A program made the position numbers and the translations under genes. The notes below the pieces were generated by a model. The model was given only the letters and a program-made list of their open reading frames with translations. It did not search any database and was not told the DNA's origin. Of a stretch of DNA of 64,000 nucleotides, positions 10,241 through 22,540 are shown piece by piece. Source of the DNA: Humulus lupulus (lineage: Eukaryota > Streptophyta > Magnoliopsida > Rosales > Cannabaceae); NCBI RefSeq assembly GCF_963169125.1, contig NC_084801.1:79425696-79489695 (forward strand). The letters run 5' to 3'. Within the stretch, counting starts at the first letter, position 1. The number at the start of each line of letters is the position of its first letter.

Positions 10241-13200
10241 CGTTCCTTTGGCGGAGGAATTACCAGAAACTGGGAGTGCTCAAGGGGCATGCTTTGACGA
10301 ACTCGACCCTAGAGTGGGGGTCGAGAGAGCGATAGAACCGATGGAGGAAGTCGAAGAGGTGATCCTCAACTCGGGAGATCCTACCAAAGTCATTCAGGTG
10401 GGGAAAAACCTTCCGTCGGTCATTCGACAAAAGATCCTGGCCACTGTGAGGGATAATCAGGATATCCTGGCATGGTTCCACGCTGATATGATGGGGATTA
10501 ACCCTAATGTTGCGTGCCACGCACTCAACATGGACCCATCTGCAACTCCAGTTCGACAAAAGAGGAGGCCGTTGGACCCAGTGAGGGCCGAAGCCGTCAA
10601 AGCTGAAGTGGACAAGCTGATGTCTATAGGCTTTCTCCAGGAGTCACACTATCCCATGTGGTTGGCCAACCCAGTTCTGGTCCCAAAACCCAATGGGTCC
10701 TGGAGAATGTGCATTGACTTCACGGACCTAAACAAAGCCTGCCCGAAAGATTGTTTCCCTCTTCCGCGAATCGTTCATATGGTAGACGCTACTTCCGGGT
10801 ATGAACTCTTATCCTTCATGGATGTGTACTCTGGGTACAACCAGATCAAGATGCATGTCACGGACCAGGAACACACCAGCTTCCTCACGGACAAGGGTGT
10901 CTACTGTTACGTGGTCATGCCTTTCGGTTTGAAGAATGCTGGGGCGACGTACCAGCGTCTAGTAAACAAGATGTTCAAGGACCAGCTGGGGAGGAACATG
11001 GAGGTGTACGTAGACGACATGTTGGTAAAATCCAAGACCTCCGGGGACCACAGTGACGACCTTGAGGAAGCTTTCGCCGTGATCCGAAAGTATGGAATGA
11101 AACTGAATCCGAAGAAATGTACTTTCGGGGTCTCGTCTAGGAAGTTCCTCGGTTTCATTGTCAGCTCCCGCGGAGTGGAGGCCAACCCTGAGAAAATTAA
11201 GGTGTTCATAGATATGCCCTCTCCCTGGAAGCATAAGGATGTCCAAAGCGTTACCGGAAGGATAGCTGCTCTCAGCCGCTTCGTATCTAAGGCCACTGAC
11301 AAATGTGTCCCCTTTTTCAATGTGTTGCGAGGAAACAAGAGGTTCGAGTGGACCCCCGAATGCGAAGCAGCCTTCCAACACCTCAAGGAACATCTAACCC
11401 GAGCTCCCATTCTGTCCAAACCTGTCGAAGGAGAGGCGTTGTTCTTGTACTTAGCTGTGACAAAACACGCCGTTAGTGCTGCACTCGTCCGGGAAGACGG
11501 CCGTATCCAGCTCCCTGTGTATTACGTAAGCAAGAGGTTACTAGACGCCGAGTCCAGATATTCAATGATCGAGAAACTCTCCCTCTGCTTGCTAATCGCT
11601 TCGCGGAAGCTAAGGCCCTATTTCCAGGCGCACACCATCAGAGTACTCACTAACCACCCTCTCCGACAAGTCTTGCAGAAGCCCGAGTCTTCTGGCAGAT
11701 TGCTTAAATGGGCCATGGAACTGAGCCAGTTTGACATCCACTACCAGCCACGTGTTTCCATAAAAGGACAAGCTCTCGCGGACATTATTGAGGAATGCTC
11801 GGGAATGAATGACCTCCCAGAAGATCTAGTCCCAGAACTTCCCACATGGAAGGTCTATGTAGACGGAGCCTCAAATGAAAAAGGAGCTGGAGCAGGGGTC
11901 ATCCTAGTATCTCCCCAAGGACATCAGCTCCAGAGCGCCATCCGTTTCGCGTTCCCAGCATCCAACAACGAGGCAGAACACGAAGCCATGCTAGCTGGAT
12001 TGCAACTGGCCAGAGAAGTCGGAGCCCAAAAAATCGAGGTATACAGCGACTCCCTACTTGTGGTAAACCAAATATCCAGGGAATACCAGACGAAAGGCGA
12101 AAAAATGGCTGCCAACGTGTCTCTCTCCCGCGGCCTCCTGCAGCATTTCAAAGGCTACCAAATCCGCCAGGTCCCCCGGGACCAGAACTCACTCGCGGAC
12201 ACACTGGCCAAGCTTGCAACAGACTCGGAGATCGAACAATATGGCCTAGTGCCCATCGGGCACCTAGAAGCACCTAGTACCGAGACACAGAGGGTAAATG
12301 CCATCATCGACCATTCCCATTCCTGGATAGGACCCATCCTCAGATTTCTCACCACTGGAGAGCTCCCCACTGATAAAGCTGACGCAAGAAAGCTCCAGTA
12401 TCAAGCTCCCCGATACGTGGTTATGGATGGAAAGCTTTACCGCAGGGGGTTGTCCATACCCTTCCTTAGGTGTGTTGCCGGAACCGAAATCAGCGCCATC
12501 ATCCATGAGATTCACGGAGGCTTCTGTGGCGACCATACCTCCGGGCTGAGCCTCTCCAAAAAGATCCTTCGACAAGGATACTTCTGGCCCACCATGAAGA
12601 AGGATTGTGTGGATTATATCAGAAAATGCGAGCAGTGCCAGAGGTACGCCAAGGTTCCGCGAGCGCCGCCTACAGAAATTACCTTAATGACCAGCCCCTG
12701 GCCGTTCGCCGTTTGGGGCATTGACCTAGTAGGTTCCCTTCCGACTGGAAGGGGAGGAGTGAAGTATGCCATAGTCGCGGTAGACTACTTCACCAAATGG
12801 GCTGAAGCTAAACCTATGAACACGGTCACGTCTAAGAAAGCACTGGACTTTGTCATCAGGAATATAGTGTGTCGTTTTCGGCTTCCACGAAAAATTGTGT
12901 CCGACAACGGGAAGCAGTTTGATAGTGAACATTTCACGGACTTCTGTGCTTCGCATGGAATCATCAAAAGCTTTTCCGCAGTCGCCAGACCTCAAGCTAA
13001 TGGGCAAGTGGAAGCAGTAAACAAAATCTTAAAGACCACGTTGAAGAAAAAACTCCAAGCATGCAAGGCTCACTGGCCGGAAGAACTTCCGCGAGTACTT
13101 TGGGCCTATCGCACGAGAGAGAGGACTTCGACGGGGCACACACCTTATTCCATGACCTTCGGTTGCGAGGCCGTCATCCCAGTAGAAACTATGATCCCAT

Positions 13201-13559
13201 CTCACAGGCAGGACACCTACGACCCTACCCGGAACCACGCCCTTCTCCAGGAGTCCCTGGACATGATTGAAGAGCTCCGGGAGCAGTCACAGGTCCAACT
13301 CAAAATGTACTAAGGCAAGATAGCCCGACACTTCAACACAAGAGTCAAGAGCCGTACATTCGAAGTTGGGGACCTTGTCCTACTGAGAGTATTTCCTGCT
13401 ACGCAGGACCCGGGAGTGGGAGTCCTCGGACCTAACTGGGAAGGCCCTTATGAAGTACAAGAAAAAGTGGGCCATGGGACGTATCACTTAAAGAGACTCA
13501 ACGGATCTAAAGTCCCACGCGCCTGGAACGCGGAGCACCTCCGCCGTTACTACCAGTAG
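10241..13559 (+). pseudogene. RT, dual RNase H and integrase of Tat element C
   Basis: A nearly intact pol. RT has PMWLANPVLVPKPNG, FPLPRI and the catalytic YVDDMLVKS (about 11010). A first RNase H-like region (about 11430-11690) follows. A second RNase H domain then starts at WKVYVDGASNEKGAGAG (about 11845) and ends near NSLADTLAKLA. Integrase has an HHCC zinc region (HEIHGGFC...CEQC), WGIDLVG, VSDNGKQFD and PQANGQVEAVNK. One premature TAA at 13311-13313 precedes about 80 further in-frame codons that end with RRYYQ and TAG at 13557-13559. The second RNase H is a Tat-lineage trait. Confidence 0.92.
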
Positions 13560-14924
13560 GCCCCGGACTATCTAGTCGGAAGTCCTTGGTGAAATTAGCA
13601 AAAGTGTAAAATGTGGAAATAATCCTCCCTGCTGTAAAACACGTGCCTAACAGGCTAATTTAATGAAACACGGAGAGATTCACTCCGCTTTTACTGCACT
13701 TTTTATCCCTGTGTTCAAAGCTGCGTTTTAACAAGTGACCATGCGGTCCGGAGACGTCCGGACCCCACGCTCACTTGGGGGGGTATACATGGCTAAGGCA
13801 TAGCCATACGCCCCTTGAACAAAACATACACAGAACACCACTTATGTGCTAGCATTGTGTTTGAAATTTTTAAATTGTTAAGCTTAGGTTAATTTGTTGC
13901 CATGAACATGCTTGCATTACGTGTCATGTGTGCATTATGTGTTTATGTGAAAATTGCCATTGAAATGCCTGCCATTATGCATCATGAAAATTATCTCCTG
14001 TGTAGCCCAGCGATGAACAGGACTGGGGGTTGGGGCACATTCAGAGAGCTATGCCGAAACACCTCCAACCTCCGGGCAAGTCCTTCAAAAAATGCTCCGC
14101 GACCGCTGTAGAGCTTTGCTTCGCAAGCTCCAGCTCCGAGTCCCGCAAGGCGAAAGATGGCAAGATCCGCGACCGTTGTAAGCCTTGCTTCGCAGGCTTC
14201 AGCTCCGGATCTCACAAAATAATGCATGGCGAGCTCCTCGACCACTGCAAGCTTCAGCTCCAGGAGCAGATATGGTCGATCCCCCATTCACAGCAGGCCT
14301 TGCTTCGCAAAGCCCCTGCTCCGGGATCGCACATGGTGGGCGTGGCAATTTCCCCGACCGCAACGAGCCTTGCCTCGCAGGGCTCCGTGCCAGGTCCCTG
14401 AAGTCAGCCACCATGAGGTTCGCAACAAAAGTTAGTGTTGCTTCGCAAAGATCTAACCTTAAGTCTAGCGACGCCCACCAAAAGAACTCTCATTCCAGCA
14501 CCATGGAACGGCGCACCTTAGCAATCCCAGCGAACAGTATAACTACAAGTCCCGGGATTGGCTATTTGCCTTAGGAAAGCCGAAATACGGTGAAAGGAGT
14601 CTGGCCGTTGGAACCAGGAAACCTTCGTAACCTAGAAAATATGTGGGAAAAGACATCAGCCGTTAAAGCTTCAAGTTGGAAGTGCATAGGTTTTGGCCGT
14701 TGGAACCAAAACCACATGCGCCCCTACAGCAGTTTCTACCGTATAAAAGTCTACCTTAAACGCAAAATTAAACAAAGAACTTGGCAGAAAAGAAAGGAGA
14801 ATGCTATAATTATGGCAAATATGTCTGCAATGAGAAAAGAGTACAGGGAGCTTCGCCCCAAAGAAAAACACAAATGAAAAATAATAATCAGCAAAGAATA
14901 TTTTTCACGGAAAATAAGATCCCT
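13560..14924 (+). other. Spacer after pol of element C with imperfect repeats
   Basis: No gene is recognised. A G-rich motif, CACTTGGGGGGGTATAC, lies at 13772-13788. From about 14089 to 14400 GC-rich imperfect repeats occur. GGCCGTTGGAACCA occurs twice near 14602 and 14695. The spacer corresponds in position to the 119-bp array of element B. Confidence 0.6.
14089..14400 (+). repeat. Imperfect tandem repeat in element C
   Basis: Four diverged units of roughly 70-90 bp share the core CTTGCTTCGCA(A/G)GC followed by CAGCTCCGG or a variant, preceded by CCGCGACCG. They lie between pol and the antisense ORF, as does the unrelated-looking array in element B. Unit limits are approximate. Confidence 0.55.
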
Positions 14925-15511
14925 TCAAACACTGGGGGTGGCAGTGGCATCCTCGACCGGGGTCTCGGAGACAGCAGTTTCAACTGGGGCTAGCGGAGCC
15001 AGCTCATTGGAAGATGGAACGTCATCAGTGGCAAGTTCAGAGGTCCCCGCCTCTTCAAGGACTTCTGCCTCAGGGGCTCCAGCAGGCTCGTTAATGTTGT
15101 AAGTTTGGACGTACACCTCTGGGCCTTGATCCCACACCTGTAGCTTCTCCCTCATGGCGTCGGCATCCTCTCCCAGATAGCCTAGTACCTCCGGGTTCAC
15201 TTTCCAGAGTTGATGCATGAGGACCACATGCGATATATTTATCGTCCTGTTCAGTACCACCTCGGCATCCTCCTTCTCCTTCAAGCGCTCCGCCTCGGAG
15301 GTTGCCAGCTTTGCCTCCGCGACAGCTAATTGAGCCTTCAGTTTTTCCATCTCGGCCTTGGAGGCATCCCGCTCTCCCTTAAGAGAATCAATCTCCTTGC
15401 GCTGGTCCTTATTTTGGTTCAGCACGGATTGCTTCTCGGTCACATGCCCCCTGGCAGTGAATTGCAAGGCTCCGATCTCTTTATCCTTCTCGGCGAGCCC
15501 CAACTCCAAGC
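14925..15511 (-). pseudogene. Antisense coiled-coil ORF of element C, 5' truncated
   Basis: A minus-strand ORF of 194 codons: a long heptad-like Glu/Lys/Ala coiled coil (residues about 1-100, with KAEMEKLKAQLAVAEAKLA), then an acidic Pro/Glu/Thr tail. Position, strand and coiled-coil character match the last exon of the antisense gene in element B, but residue-level similarity is weak. Its 5' part is cut at about 15511, where the sequence becomes gag of element 0. Confidence 0.65.
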
Positions 15512-16229
15512 CTTCTCAACGGCCTGGGCATAAGTTGTTCCTCCATGTACCGATGTAATCCTAACATCCCGGGCTATCATAGCATTAAGCCCCCTAATAA
15601 ATCTATCCTGGTGCAAACTTCGCAAGCCTGTTAAATTTTAGGGCATACTCAGTAACAGTCATATTGCCTTACACCAAACCCACAAACTCATTAACTTTTG
15701 CTGCCCTCACGACAACATTGTAGTATTTCTGGCTAAACAAGTCTCTGAAGCCTTCCCAACTCAAAGTGGTCACATCCCTGGTCTGTGATGCCACTTCCCA
15801 CCAGATGCAGGCATCCTCTCTCAACATATATGTGGCACAAGCCACTTTGTCATGCCCCTCTATTCTCATGAAATCCAGAATAGTTGTGATCATAGTCAGC
15901 CATTGCTCAGCCTTAAATGGATCAGGTCCCCCCTCAAAGATTGGGGGTTGCTGCTTCCTAAACCGCTCATATAATGGCTCCCACCTGTTCCCAACCTCCC
16001 CAGACTGTACAACTGGTACCAGTGCAGGTTGTACAATAGGGGCAGCATTCCCTGATGGAGCCTGCTATCGCAGTAGACGAATCTGTTCATCCTGGCTCTG
16101 CAACTGAGCCTGCATATCTGCCATGAGTTGCTGCCAGTTCTTAGGGACTGGTGGAGGAATCTGGCCCTGGTCATCATCCCCGGTCCCAGACCTAGTGCCG
16201 GCTATCCGTGTAGATTTTCTTGGACGCAT
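15512..16229 (-). pseudogene. gag N-terminal part of element 0
   Basis: The start Met codon is at 16227-16229 (MRPRKSTR), matching MPRQSAR in elements 1 and 2. The retrotransposon gag domain is visible as NRWEPLYERFRKQQPPIFEGG, then AEQWLTMI, CIWWEV and SWEGFRDLF. In-frame stops occur at about 16065 and 15669. Similarity to gag ends at about 15512, in the sequence corresponding to the TTYGQAVDKAL region of elements 1 and 2. Confidence 0.87.
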
Positions 16230-16697
16230 AGCTATCCAAGTCGATCTACAATCAACGACTCGGCAATCAGACCATGATGACAGGGTAAAAGCTTCTCCAA
16301 CATTCCCCCCAATGGAATAGAACCAAACGCAAACAATCAGAATATAGGCATTCATCCACATGCACCGGCTGCTAATAAGCATGCCCCAACATTACCACAC
16401 AACAGCTAAAACAAAAGCATTCATCCATGCACAATATACAGTTAATCATTCAAATATTCATTTACATGCACTGCAATGCTAATAAGCATGCCTTTATATT
16501 TTCATACAGCAGTCAAGGGCCAGGCCCTATTAGCATCTCATGCTTCCTATTGATCCAATAAATAATAGCATTCATAATTCATTCCAGACATACAAGCATA
16601 TATGCACATATACACATTAGCAAACCTTAAATTGAGCTTGTCTCTAGCAGCGAATGTACATGTCCAGCCGGTCTTCAGGAACCCTTAAACATAGGAT
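16230..16697 (-). other. Leader of element 0
   Basis: AT-rich noncoding leader between primer site and gag start. It contains ACATGTCCAGCCGGTCTTCAG-like sequence just before the primer site, a feature shared with the leaders of elements 1, 2 and 3. No gene is seen. Confidence 0.6.
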
Positions 16698-16709
16698 GCT
16701 CTGATACCA
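16698..16709 (-). other. Initiator-Met tRNA primer site of element 0
   Basis: On the minus strand this reads TGGTATCAGAGC, the usual plant retrotransposon primer site complementary to the 3' end of initiator tRNA-Met. It is three bases from the LTR end. Confidence 0.93.
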
Positions 16710-16981
16710 AGTTGTAACGCCCTGGATAGCCAAGACCGCTACACTGTGTACTCATAAAGGTGCAGGACTTACTAATTAAGTCATTTAAAAAGGGTTTTGG
16801 TCTCAAAAGATACATTTTATTTAATTAAACAGTTTTACAAATGGGATCCCAAAAAGAAACACTGTTTAAAAGTCAGCTTACAGAATCTCCAAAATATAGA
16901 CAACCATCAGCCATTCCTAGGCAAGGCAGATGTTTATAGCTTTCCTATTCCTGTCGTCCTCACAACTGTGGCGGCTGAGCA

Positions 16982-19117
16982 TGTAACAACCTGAATTTGC
17001 TAATTGGGCTTAGGGCCTTGATTAGTGTGCCTGGAGGGCAATAAGTGATTTAATTTGCTTGTATGTGAATTTATGTGTATATATGTTGTATATGTGTGAT
17101 ATGTCTGTACAGCACGATCCGAGACAGTCCTGAGGAGAAGTTGGCCAGAGAGTCACAATGGGGTTGAGATTCGGACTCGGGGCGAGTCGAGGGATAATTC
17201 GGGTGTTAGTCGAGTTATGGGATTATCGGAACATAGAAATAAATATTTGGAGATATATTTGAGGATAGAATGCCTAGGCGGGAATATTTGGGGAATTTAC
17301 CATTTTTGCCCACGGGGACGTTTTGACACCCCGAGGCTTAAGGTAACCTTTAGACTTAAGTTATATAAAACAAATAAAAGAAAGGAACCATTTAGAAACT
17401 TGTAAACCGACTCATACTTCTCCTCATACTGAAGTTCGTTTGAGCTTATCTCTCTCTCACTCTCTAAGACAACACTCAAGAGGAAACCTAAAGGAATTAC
17501 CAAGGAATTGAGGGGATTTCAACTGGGATGCTTTAGGAGTTTGAAGCTTTGGGATTGAGGATCAAAATTCTAGGATTAAGCTCAGCAAGGTAAGCTCTAA
17601 ATACTAAAGTCTAGTCTTGAATTTTCTGCTGGTTCTAGAGGTTTTCATGTAGCTAAGTTTGCTTAATCTTTGGGTGTTTTAGCTAAGTTTTGGAGCATAC
17701 TTTGATAAGGTTTTGATGTTGTTTCTGTGCTGGAGTAACCATGTTGAATATCTAGGAGTCTTAGCTTGGTTTTGGTGGAAATTGGCTTGAAGAAGGGATG
17801 AAAAACTGATGGAAAATCTAGGTTCGTCGTATAGAGCCGCGACCCTAGGAGAGGTGTGTCGCGGCCCTCATGCGCACGCAGCCAGGGGAGGCTGGGAGAA
17901 TTCGAGCGTGTCGCGGCCCTTGCAGGGCGCGCCGCGACCCGCATGGTGGTCAGTGGAGAGCTAGCCTCTGTTTTGAGGCTAGCCGCAGCTCTAGAGGGTG
18001 GGGTCGCGGCCCTTAGTGTCAGTGAGGATTTTAATGATATTTTTGACTTGGGAACTTAAAGGGTAAGGCTCGGGATGGATTTTATCATTGGGATTGATAG
18101 AATTCAAGATCCCAGAGGTTAGGGTTACGGTTTGTGGTTATTGGTTGGATTGGAATTTCATGGTCGGATATTATTATGTGTTGTGACTAGGATTTCGGCG
18201 AGGCTCACGTTAGCAGACTGTACTCGGGGTATTGGTGCTGAGGAAGCTTGGAACTCAGGTAAGAAAACCCTTGTTCCCATAGAGCTTGTGTGCAGGGCTG
18301 AGCCCAATATATTGAATGGAAATGACATGCAGGGCCGAGCCCTAAATACTAGAATTTTTTAGCATGGCTCTTTGCCTGTTTATGTTTGAATTCTGTGCTT
18401 GTTGCTATATCGTGTTTGATATTATATGTGTGATCGGCTAGAGTCGGGAACGGTGTAGACCGGGAACGGCGTGAGGCCGAGAATGGCGTCAAGCACGATG
18501 AGTGCAAGGCCGAGAACGGCAAGAGGCCGAGAGCGACGTTGAGCACGTGTGGTGCGAGTTGCTAGGGCGAGTCCCTAATAGGATACTTGGGATATCCTTA
18601 CGGCATGGTCCGCGAACCCAGGGCTTGGTAAACGCCTGGGACGGCTAGGCCGTATGTGTTTAGCCTTTGGTGGCCTGCTTATATGTTTGATTCATGTATT
18701 GCATATGTTATCTGTTATGGGTTTTCTTGCTGGGCTTCGGCTCACAGATGCTCTGTGGTGTAGGTAAGGGTAAGGAGAAGATCAACCAACCATGAGCACA
18801 GTTGGCGTGAGGCGGCGTGTACATGTCCGGCCAGCCTGGCTGTCTTAGCTAGGGGATTTTGGGAGATGCTTGTAAATGAACTTAGATTTTGTCGCCTAGT
18901 CGACTCTCACCGGTTTTGTGTTGTAAATATTTTCTAAACCATGTTTTGGGATCCCAAATGTAAATCTTTATAATTAAATGTGAAAAACTACTTTCTCTAA
19001 TGTTTTCCTTGTAATTAGGGCTTAATGACACGTTTTGAGATAAAACCTCGATTAGCGAGTTGAAAGCACGATTTTTAAACACACTTAGTAACGGCTCTAA
19101 GGAGGTAGGGCGTTACA
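16982..19117 (+). mobile_element. Solo LTR S1 (2136 bp)
   Basis: A complete Tekay-like LTR from TGTAACAACC to GGGCGTTACA with no internal region, flanked by GAGCA at 16977-16981 and 19118-19122. It belongs to the same family as the LTR of element A. It has a TATA box at 17364-17370, splice-donor consensus sites (GT at 17590, 18259, 18764) and the 9-bp hairpin at 17960-17983. A solo LTR with one intact target duplication is the expected product of LTR-LTR recombination. Confidence 0.96.
17364..17370 (+). promoter_or_regulatory. TATA box of solo LTR S1
   Basis: TATAAAA in the context ACTTAAGTTATATAAAACAA, as in the LTR of element A. If active, this solo LTR could transcribe rightward into antisense of element 1. 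Confidence 0.65.
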
Positions 19118-20313
19118 GAGCAGCTGGTCATGTACATTCATCTCACAGAGCCCTCCAAGTCATGGTTGATCAATTTTGCTATTGCCTTTACCTGTACCAC
19201 GTAGCACCCATGAGCCAAGGCCCAGCAAGAAAACATAATATGCATCACAAACAACAATAACAGATGAATAGTCTTATAAGCATGATCGAACACTTAGCAC
19301 TCATATTAATCACATAGCACGTATTCAGAATCAAAGATGCAACCAAGCATTAATAATAATCAAGTTACATGATTATCAGGGCCGACAATGTAGGTCGCAC
19401 CCTCTGCTTACCCCACTGACTCTGACCCGCTTAAACCAAGCTCATTGCATAATAAGCTGTCCTCGGCTACCAGTGGTCGAGCCGCGCCCTATGCGCTAGT
19501 GTAACCTTAGGCACTCTTAGGTCATGGTTTACTGTTTACATGGCATAATACAATTATTTCAAAGTATACATATTAGGGAACCCTTAGTCCCATTACAAAT
19601 AAACAACCGGTGCAGTTTTCTTACCTTTAATTTCCACGTTCACTGACTACGAGCGACGACTCTCAAGCACAATCCGCTTCCCGAGCCCTAGCTTAACACC
19701 TAGTCACAAACAAAGTAATGGATTCCACTAATATTCAAATAAAGGTTTTCAGATACAATGCTAGCTTCTGGGTCATCGAATTCCACCAAACACGGTGGTG
19801 GAATCGATCCCGATCATCCTAGGTTAGGTTCCCGCGCTAAAAATCCCCAAAAGATCAAAGATGCACCTAAGGGTTGCGGCCCCTGAAACCTAGCTGTGGC
19901 CCACCCCTGAAATAGAAACCAAGCCCCTCATAGAGCAGAGATGCACCGTGGCCCTGCCCTGTGGCGCTGCGGTGCTCCCCTTCGGCCGAGCCTCCCTGGC
20001 TCCTTCGCTTCGTAGGGCCGCAGCGCTCTAGAACAGAGCTACCGCCCAACCCTTCGTGCCCATAAAATCCACAATTTCTAACATCCTAACCTTATTCGAA
20101 ACCACCCTAAAGCACCCTAACTCCAAAACCCATTAACCACAAGACTTTTAACATGTTTCTAACAACATAATCCAACAGAAATCCAGCTTAAAACTCATTA
20201 AAACTCCACTTTGATTTCTGAAACCCAGCAACTAAAGAACTCAAAAACCAGTCATGCAAACTTTGAATTTAAGCTCTAAACTACGAATTGAAGCTTACCT
20301 TCTTTGATGAACC

Positions 20314-22505
20314 TGTAACGCCCTACTTCCTTAGAGCCGTTACTAAGTGAGTTTAAAAACGTGCTTTCAACTCGCTAATCGAGGCTTTAGGTCAAATATT
20401 GTAATTAAGCCATTAACAGAGGAAAAACTTTTGAAATAATAATTTCCATAGAAAATCATAAAAGTTTTACACTAGGGATCCCAAAATACAGTTTAGAAAC
20501 ATTTACAATACATAAACTGAACCAAGTCGACTATACGACAAAATCTAGGTTTATTTACAAACATCTCCCAAAATCCTCTAGCTGTGGTAGCCAGGCTGGC
20601 CAAACATGTACACGCTGCCTCATGCCTGCTACACTCAAGGATGGTTGGCCTTCTCTTTACCCTTACCTGCACCACAGAGCATCTGTGAGCCGAAGCCCAA
20701 CAAAAAAACCCACAAACAGATAACATATGCAACACATATATCAAGCATATAAACAGGCCACCCATGGGCTAGACACATACGGCCTAGTTGTCCCAGGTGT
20801 TTACCAAGCCCTGGGTTCGCGGACCATGACGTGAGGATATCCCAGGTATCCTTTTAGGGACTCGCCCTTGCAACTCGTACTCCACGTGCTCAACGCTGCT
20901 CCCGGCCCCTTGCCGTACTCGGCCTTGCACTCAATGTGCCTAACGTCGTTCCCAGCCCTTTGCCATTCCCGACCCCTGCTGTCCTCAGCCTACACCGTTC
21001 CAGGCTCTTGCCTAACATTCACATAATAGCATTCATATCATAGCAAGCAAGTACAGAATTCTAGCAAATTGAGTTAAAGGGCTACGCCCCGCAGTTCAAA
21101 CACATTGGGCTCAGCCCTGCATACCAGTTCTATTCAAACACATTGGGCTCAGCCCTACATACAATCTCTATGGGAACAAGGGTTTTCTTACTTGATTCCC
21201 GAGCTCTCCGAGCACCGATGTCCCGAGCACAGTCCTCTAACTTGAACCTCGCCGAAACCCTAGTCACAACACATTAACAATATCCATCCATCAAGTTCTA
21301 ATCCAATAAATAACTTTGAGCCATAACCCTAACCTCCGAGACCTTGAATTCCATCAATCCGGGTGATAAAATCCATCCCGAGCTTTAATCATTGAGTTCC
21401 CAAGCCTAAACACCCTTAAAAACACAAACTAGCACTAAGAGTCGCAGCCCTACCCACAAGCGCTACGACTAGCCTCGAAACAGACGCTAGCACCTCACTG
21501 ACCCGCACACGGACCGCGGCGCGCATGAGCTTCTCGGCCTCCCATGGCCGCACGTGCGCACGGGTCGTGGCCCTCTCCTCCAAACCCAGAATTTTCATCC
21601 TCTTCCCTACATTTTTCCTCAAACTAACTCACCCAAAGCTTACCTAACAGACCCAGATAAACAACACAAACATTCCAGCTCAATATCAACACCAAAACCC
21701 CATTAAAACATGCTCCAAAACTCTACTAAGATACCCAAAAACAGACCAAGTTCTACCCACATGCATAACCCAAAAACACAACTGAAATCCAAGCATAATC
21801 CCCATAGTTAGAGCTTACCTTTGCTGTGCTATGCTTCTGAACTGATTTCCACAAGTTCCCAGATTAACTCCTTAATTCTAACAGCTCAAAATCCTCAATC
21901 CTTGGCTATTTCCACTAGAATTTTCCTTTGATATGCCTTTGAGAAGGAGTAGAGTGAGAGAGAGATGAGAGGTTATCCTTAACTGAAAAGAAAGGTGTAT
22001 GTCGGTTTCCCAAAGTTTCTAAATTATTCCTCCTTTTTTTTTTACTTAACTTAAGTCTATAGAGTTACCTCAAGACTCAGGGTACCAAAACGTCCCCGAG
22101 GGCAAAATGGTAATTTTTCCCAATATTCCCTCCTAGACATTCTATCCTCAAATATATCTCCAAATATTTATTTCCATATCCCGATAACCCCATAACACAT
22201 CTAATACCCAAACTACCCCTCGACTCACCCCGAGTCGGAATCTCAACCCCTTTGTGACTCTCTGGCTAACCACTCCCCAAGACTGTCTCGGATCGTGCTG
22301 CACCGACATATCACATATATATAACAGTTATCACATTTATACCCCAAATACCCAGACGGGGCCAACATGCACATTTAACTCAGCTAAACATGCATCATCA
22401 TCATATACTAACATAAACCCACATATTAGCATATGAAATCACTTATTGCCCTCCAGGCACACTAATCAAGACCCTAAGACCGATTAGCGAATTCGGGTCG
22501 TTACA
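20314..22505 (-). repeat. 3' LTR of element 1 (2192 bp)
   Basis: The plus-strand ends are TGTAACGCCC and GGTCGTTACA. Read on the minus strand it has splice-donor consensus sites (GT at 21817-21818, 21190-21191 and 20665-20666), the GGCCGAGAACGGC-type repeat near 20880-21005 and the hairpin near 21467-21490 (one mismatch). It is intact, unlike the matching 5' LTR. Confidence 0.95.
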
Positions 22506-22540
22506 ACTATCCCCTCCTTATAGAAATTTCATCCTTGAAA

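Larger units (their letters stand above)
6386..15511 (+). mobile_element. Tat-lineage Ty3/gypsy element C, 3' LTR lost
   Basis: The order is 5' LTR, primer site, gag, protease, RT, first RNase H region, second RNase H, integrase, a repeat-rich spacer and an antisense ORF. This is the Tat-lineage order. It starts inside the antisense gene of element D. On the right it stops at about 15511 inside its own antisense ORF and joins the gag of element 0, so its 3' LTR and the far side of its insertion site are gone. No target duplication can be checked. Confidence 0.88.

Noticed and set aside
9148..10335. Programmed gag-pol frameshift in element C
   Set aside because: The protease-RT junction is in frame in element B, and element C gag has other frameshifts, so decay is the simpler reading.
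10907..11419. 170- and 144-codon minus-strand ORFs over RT of element C
   Set aside because: Shadows of the RT frame; no domain is recognisable and the plus-strand frame has clear catalytic motifs.
15440..15625. Chimeric minus-strand ORF across the C/element 0 joint
   Set aside because: It joins gag codons to out-of-frame antisense-ORF sequence; the fusion looks accidental.
16698..16709. Possible tRNA-Met gene fragments at four sites
   Set aside because: Only the 12-base primer complement is present, next to an LTR end; there is no cloverleaf sequence.
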